Assembly (NCBI GenBank): GCA_013821025.1
Contig: JACDHN010000137.1
Location: 1 to 7,224, forward strand
DNA: 7,224 nucleotides
Direction: 5' to 3'
Origin: Acidimicrobiia bacterium
GTDB lineage: Bacteria > Actinomycetota > Acidimicrobiia > Acidimicrobiales > Ilumatobacteraceae
Both the position numbers and the translations under genes were made by a program. The notes beneath the pieces were generated by a model, which saw nothing but the letters and a program-made list of their open reading frames with translations, ran no database searches and was not told the origin of the DNA. Of this stretch, positions 5,074-7,224 are shown in pieces. Within the stretch, counting starts at the first letter, position 1, and the number at the start of each line of letters is the position of its first letter.

Positions 5074-6869
5074 TCGAACAGGAGGACCTCGACGAGCAGA
5101 TCGCCGACGATCGCCCCGATGACGGCCCCGTGATCGACACGGACGCGATCGAGGATTCACCCACCGTCGACAGGGCGTCGATCCCGGTGGCTTGGAGGAT
5201 CCTGCGCTCCGACCCCGGTGGTTGGGGCATCGCCGCGTTGTGGTGGGTGATGTTCTTCTCGCTGCCCTTGCCCATCGGGCTGGCCGTGCTGCAAGTGTTC
5301 GACTCGGCCGAAGGCACCTCAGCCTCAGTGTGGTTGTGGCTTGCCGTGTTTGCCGGTCTCGAGGTCGGGCGATGGACGATCCTCGTCTTCGGCATCGTTC
5401 AGTGGCACGGCTGCTGGGTCTACTGGCACACCGTGCCGCGCGTGAACATGCTGCGGTCCCTCGTGGCCGACCCGGGCCCGGCGACTGGTCGGCTACCAGG
5501 TTCCACGGGTGAGGCGGTCAGCCGTTTCCGTGACGATGTGCGCGATGTCGCCATGGTGCTCGACATCTGGCTCGACGTGCTGGCGTCGTTTGTCAGCTCG
5601 GTGGCGGCGTTCATCGTGTTGCTGTACATCGACGCCAGGGCGGCGCTGGCCATCGTGGCGCCCGTGGTCGCCGTGCTGTGGCTCGGCCAGATCCTCGGTC
5701 GCCGCTTGCGTGAGTGGAGGTGGGCAGAGCGCCAGCGCACGGCCCGCGTGACGTCGTTCCTTGGCGAGACGTTCGGCGCCGTCACGGCCGTCAAGGTGGC
5801 CGGCGCCGAAGATGCCGTACGGCGCCGGTTCGTGCAGCTCGGAGAGGACAGGGCGTGGGCGGCGCGGCGCGACCAGGTCGGTACCCAGATGTTCCAGACC
5901 ATGTCGGGCGTGACCGCCAACGCCGGCATCGGGCTCGCCATGCTGGCCATCGTCGGACCGATCCGCAGCGGCCGCCTGGGCGCCGGGGAGGTGGCGCTGT
6001 TCACGGCGTACGCAACGTTGCTTGCCAGCCTGCCCCGGATGCTCGGACGGGCCGCCATCTGGCGCCGCCAGGCCGACGTGTCGGTCACCCGTCTCGGCCG
6101 GTTGATGCCCGATCGCACGCCGGACGACGTGGCCGAGCCGGTACAGACATGGCTGCGGCACGGGCCCCCTGACATGCCCCAGCCTGAGCGCATCGCCCCG
6201 GCGCACCGGCGTGGCGTCGATCGGTTCGAACGCCTGGAGGTGCGCGATCTGGCCGTGCGGCTCGACGACGACGAGCAGATTCGCCACGTCGACCTCGACG
6301 TCGAGCGCGGCCAGCTCGTCGTCGTGACAGGCCCCGTTGGCGCCGGCAAGTCGCTGTTGTTGCGCTCGCTCCTCGGTCTCGTGCCGAGACACACGGGCCA
6401 GATCTCGTGGAACGGCGAGGCGATCGTCGACCCGTCGGTGGAGCTGGTGCCGCCTCGCGTCGCCTACGTGCCCCAGGTGCCGCGGCTGTTCAGCGAGACG
6501 CTCACCGAGACGGTGCTGCTGGGAGAGCCCGAGATCGGACTCGTCGACGCCCTGTGGTTGGCGTGCCTCGACGAGGACTTGAAGGAGCTCCCGAGGGGGC
6601 TCGACACGATGGTTGGCCCCAAAGGCGTGCGCCTGTCGGGCGGCCAGATCCAGCGCACAGCGGCGGCCAGGGCGTTTGTGCGCCGCCCTGAGGTGCTCGT
6701 GATCGACGACCTGTCGAGCGCCCTCGACGTGGCCACGGAGACGCTGCTGTGGGACCGGCTGTTCGAACAGCGCGGCGAGCGCACCGTGATCGCCGTCAGC
6801 CACCGGCCGCGTGTGCTCGCCGCAGCCGACCTCGTCGTCGTGCTCGACGACGGGCGGGTCGTAACCTGA
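5070..6869 (+). CDS. ABC exporter half-transporter, degenerate-site subunit (heterodimer partner 2)
   Basis: This 599-residue partner of the preceding exporter starts at an ATG that overlaps its stop (ATGA), with AGGG at 5059-5062 as ribosome-binding site 7 nt upstream. An acidic cytoplasmic leader comes first: 14 Asp/Glu and 2 Arg in residues 1-36. Membrane segments are about 52-77, 86-111, 163-186, 190-207, 280-295 and 305-322. The nucleotide-binding domain (about 390-599) has Walker A GPVGAGKS (421-428), Q-loop Gln469, canonical LSGGQ (522-526), Walker B VLVID (542-546) followed by Asp547 where Glu is expected, D-loop SSALD (549-553) and His578. The A-loop aromatic also appears missing (AVRLDDD). 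In known heterodimeric exporters such as TM287/288 and BmrCD, an Asp here marks the subunit whose Walker motifs form the non-hydrolysing site. The divergence is therefore probably functional, not decay; the frame is intact and codon use matches its neighbours. Confidence 0.93.
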   Translation: MIEQEDLDEQIADDRPDDGPVIDTDAIEDSPTVDRASIPVAWRILRSDPGGWGIAALWWVMFFSLPLPIGLAVLQVFDSAEGTSASVWLWLAVFAGLEVGRWTILVFGIVQWHGCWVYWHTVPRVNMLRSLVADPGPATGRLPGSTGEAVSRFRDDVRDVAMVLDIWLDVLASFVSSVAAFIVLLYIDARAALAIVAPVVAVLWLGQILGRRLREWRWAERQRTARVTSFLGETFGAVTAVKVAGAEDAVRRRFVQLGEDRAWAARRDQVGTQMFQTMSGVTANAGIGLAMLAIVGPIRSGRLGAGEVALFTAYATLLASLPRMLGRAAIWRRQADVSVTRLGRLMPDRTPDDVAEPVQTWLRHGPPDMPQPERIAPAHRRGVDRFERLEVRDLAVRLDDDEQIRHVDLDVERGQLVVVTGPVGAGKSLLLRSLLGLVPRHTGQISWNGEAIVDPSVELVPPRVAYVPQVPRLFSETLTETVLLGEPEIGLVDALWLACLDEDLKELPRGLDTMVGPKGVRLSGGQIQRTAAARAFVRRPEVLVIDDLSSALDVATETLLWDRLFEQRGERTVIAVSHRPRVLAAADLVVVLDDGRVVT

Positions 6870-6873
6870 ACCC

Positions 6874-7224
6874 GTGACGGGGACATTGGCGGTGGATGAA
6901 CCGGTGGCGGTGCGGGTCACGCACCACGTGCCGCCGCACCTGGCGCCGTTCGTCGAGATGGCCGTCGGCTACGACTATCGGCTGCAAGCACCCGGGCTCC
7001 ACGCCGGATTGCCGTCGCAATACCTGACGATCGTCGTCAGCCTTGACGATCCCGTCGACATGATCGCCATGCCCGACCCGGGTCAGATGCCCGCTGCACT
7101 CGGGGCGCTGGTCGGCGGTATCGCTGCCGCGCCGGTTTCGATCCGTCACGACGGGACGCAGATCGGCATTCACCTTGGCGTCACGCCACTCGGGGCCAGG
7201 GCGCTGTTCGGCATGCCGTCGGGC
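6874..7224 (+). CDS. AraC-type transcriptional regulator, N-terminal part (3'-truncated by window edge)
   Basis: The frame is open from the GTG at 6874 to the window edge, giving 117 residues. The order PPHLAPFVEMAVGYDYR (about 20-36), GLHAGLPSQYLTIVVSLDDPVDM (about 40-62), LVGGI..APVSIRHDG (about 78-95) and GIHLGVTPLGARALFGMPSG (98-117) matches the N-terminal sensing domain found in many actinobacterial AraC-family regulators. The C-terminal helix-turn-helix domain would lie beyond the window, so DNA binding is inferred from the family and not seen. The gene begins 4 nt after the second ABC gene on the same strand, suggesting co-transcription and perhaps control of the exporter. The start is uncertain: GTG 6874 has little ribosome-binding signal, whereas in-frame GTG 6892 (codon 7) has GGGGA 8 nt upstream. 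An upstream in-frame TAA at 6862-6864 excludes a longer protein. Confidence 0.8.
   Translation, partial: MTGTLAVDEPVAVRVTHHVPPHLAPFVEMAVGYDYRLQAPGLHAGLPSQYLTIVVSLDDPVDMIAMPDPGQMPAALGALVGGIAAAPVSIRHDGTQIGIHLGVTPLGARALFGMPSG
6879..6883 (+). promoter_or_regulatory. Shine-Dalgarno-like site favouring an alternative start at 6892
   Basis: GGGGA with an 8-nt gap precedes the in-frame GTG at 6892-6894 of the AraC-type gene. It would drop only six non-conserved residues from the N-terminus, so the annotated start at 6874 may be too early by six codons. Confidence 0.35.

Noticed and set aside
5727..5739. Third copy of the GAGCGCCAGCGCA word, inside the second ABC gene
   Set aside because: It is explained by the coding sequence (Glu-Arg-Gln-Arg) and base composition, so it is not evidence for a mobile or dispersed repeat on its own.
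5420..6394. 324-codon antisense frame inside the second ABC gene
   Set aside because: Composition is typical of a shadow frame (Ser/Arg/Thr-rich) and it overlaps another antisense frame; two real genes there are implausible.
5070..6869. Second ABC gene as a decaying pseudogene because of the lost catalytic Glu
   Set aside because: The frame is intact, the other ATPase motifs (Walker A, Q-loop, LSGGQ, H-loop) are preserved, and the substitution is the one seen in functional heterodimeric exporters.
5493..6920. 475-codon open frame antisense to the second ABC gene
   Set aside because: Long antisense frames are expected in high-GC DNA with G/C third positions. The translation is His/Arg/Asp-rich with no family resemblance, while the sense frame has full ABC exporter motifs.

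Overview
The window reads as ordinary chromosomal DNA from a high-GC Gram-positive bacterium. G+C is roughly two thirds by eye, codons mostly end in G or C, and GTG and TTG starts occur. The protein flavours fit Actinobacteria, possibly an Acidimicrobiia-like lineage; that placement is an inference from protein style, not from a marker gene. Five protein genes are complete and one is cut at each edge. There is no rRNA, tRNA, CRISPR array, transposase or phage gene.

Region 1 (1-2709, + strand) is a sulfate-activation operon, cysD-cysN-cysC. CysD (N-terminus outside the window) and the GTPase CysN form ATP sulfurylase, which makes adenosine 5'-phosphosulfate (APS). CysC phosphorylates APS to PAPS, the donor for sulfate reduction or sulfation. 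CysC is a separate protein here, not fused to CysN. Both junctions are unusual. A 7-codon reading frame links the cysD stop to the cysN start, with TGATG at both ends. After the cysN stop, a 36-codon open stretch in the cysN frame ends in a GTGA overlap with the cysC start.

Region 2 (2741-3241, - strand) is a DoxX-family small membrane protein, convergent with cysC. A short inverted repeat lies between the two stops.

Region 3 (3242-3321) is an 80-bp divergent spacer. It holds a plausible sigma-70-type promoter pointing right, very close to a TTG start.

Region 4 (3322-7224, + strand) is a probable transcription unit. It has two half-size ABC exporters that overlap by ATGA, then a truncated AraC-type regulator 4 nt later. 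The two ABC proteins are complementary. The first has a full catalytic set (Walker-B Glu, H-loop His) but a non-canonical LSAGE signature. The second has a canonical LSGGQ but Asp in place of the catalytic Glu. This is the pattern of a heterodimeric exporter with one consensus and one degenerate ATP site. The AraC-type protein may regulate the pair.

Nothing here is clearly a new system. The points most worth a second look are the asymmetric exporter with its adjacent regulator, the bridging reading frames in the cys operon, and the near-leaderless TTG start.
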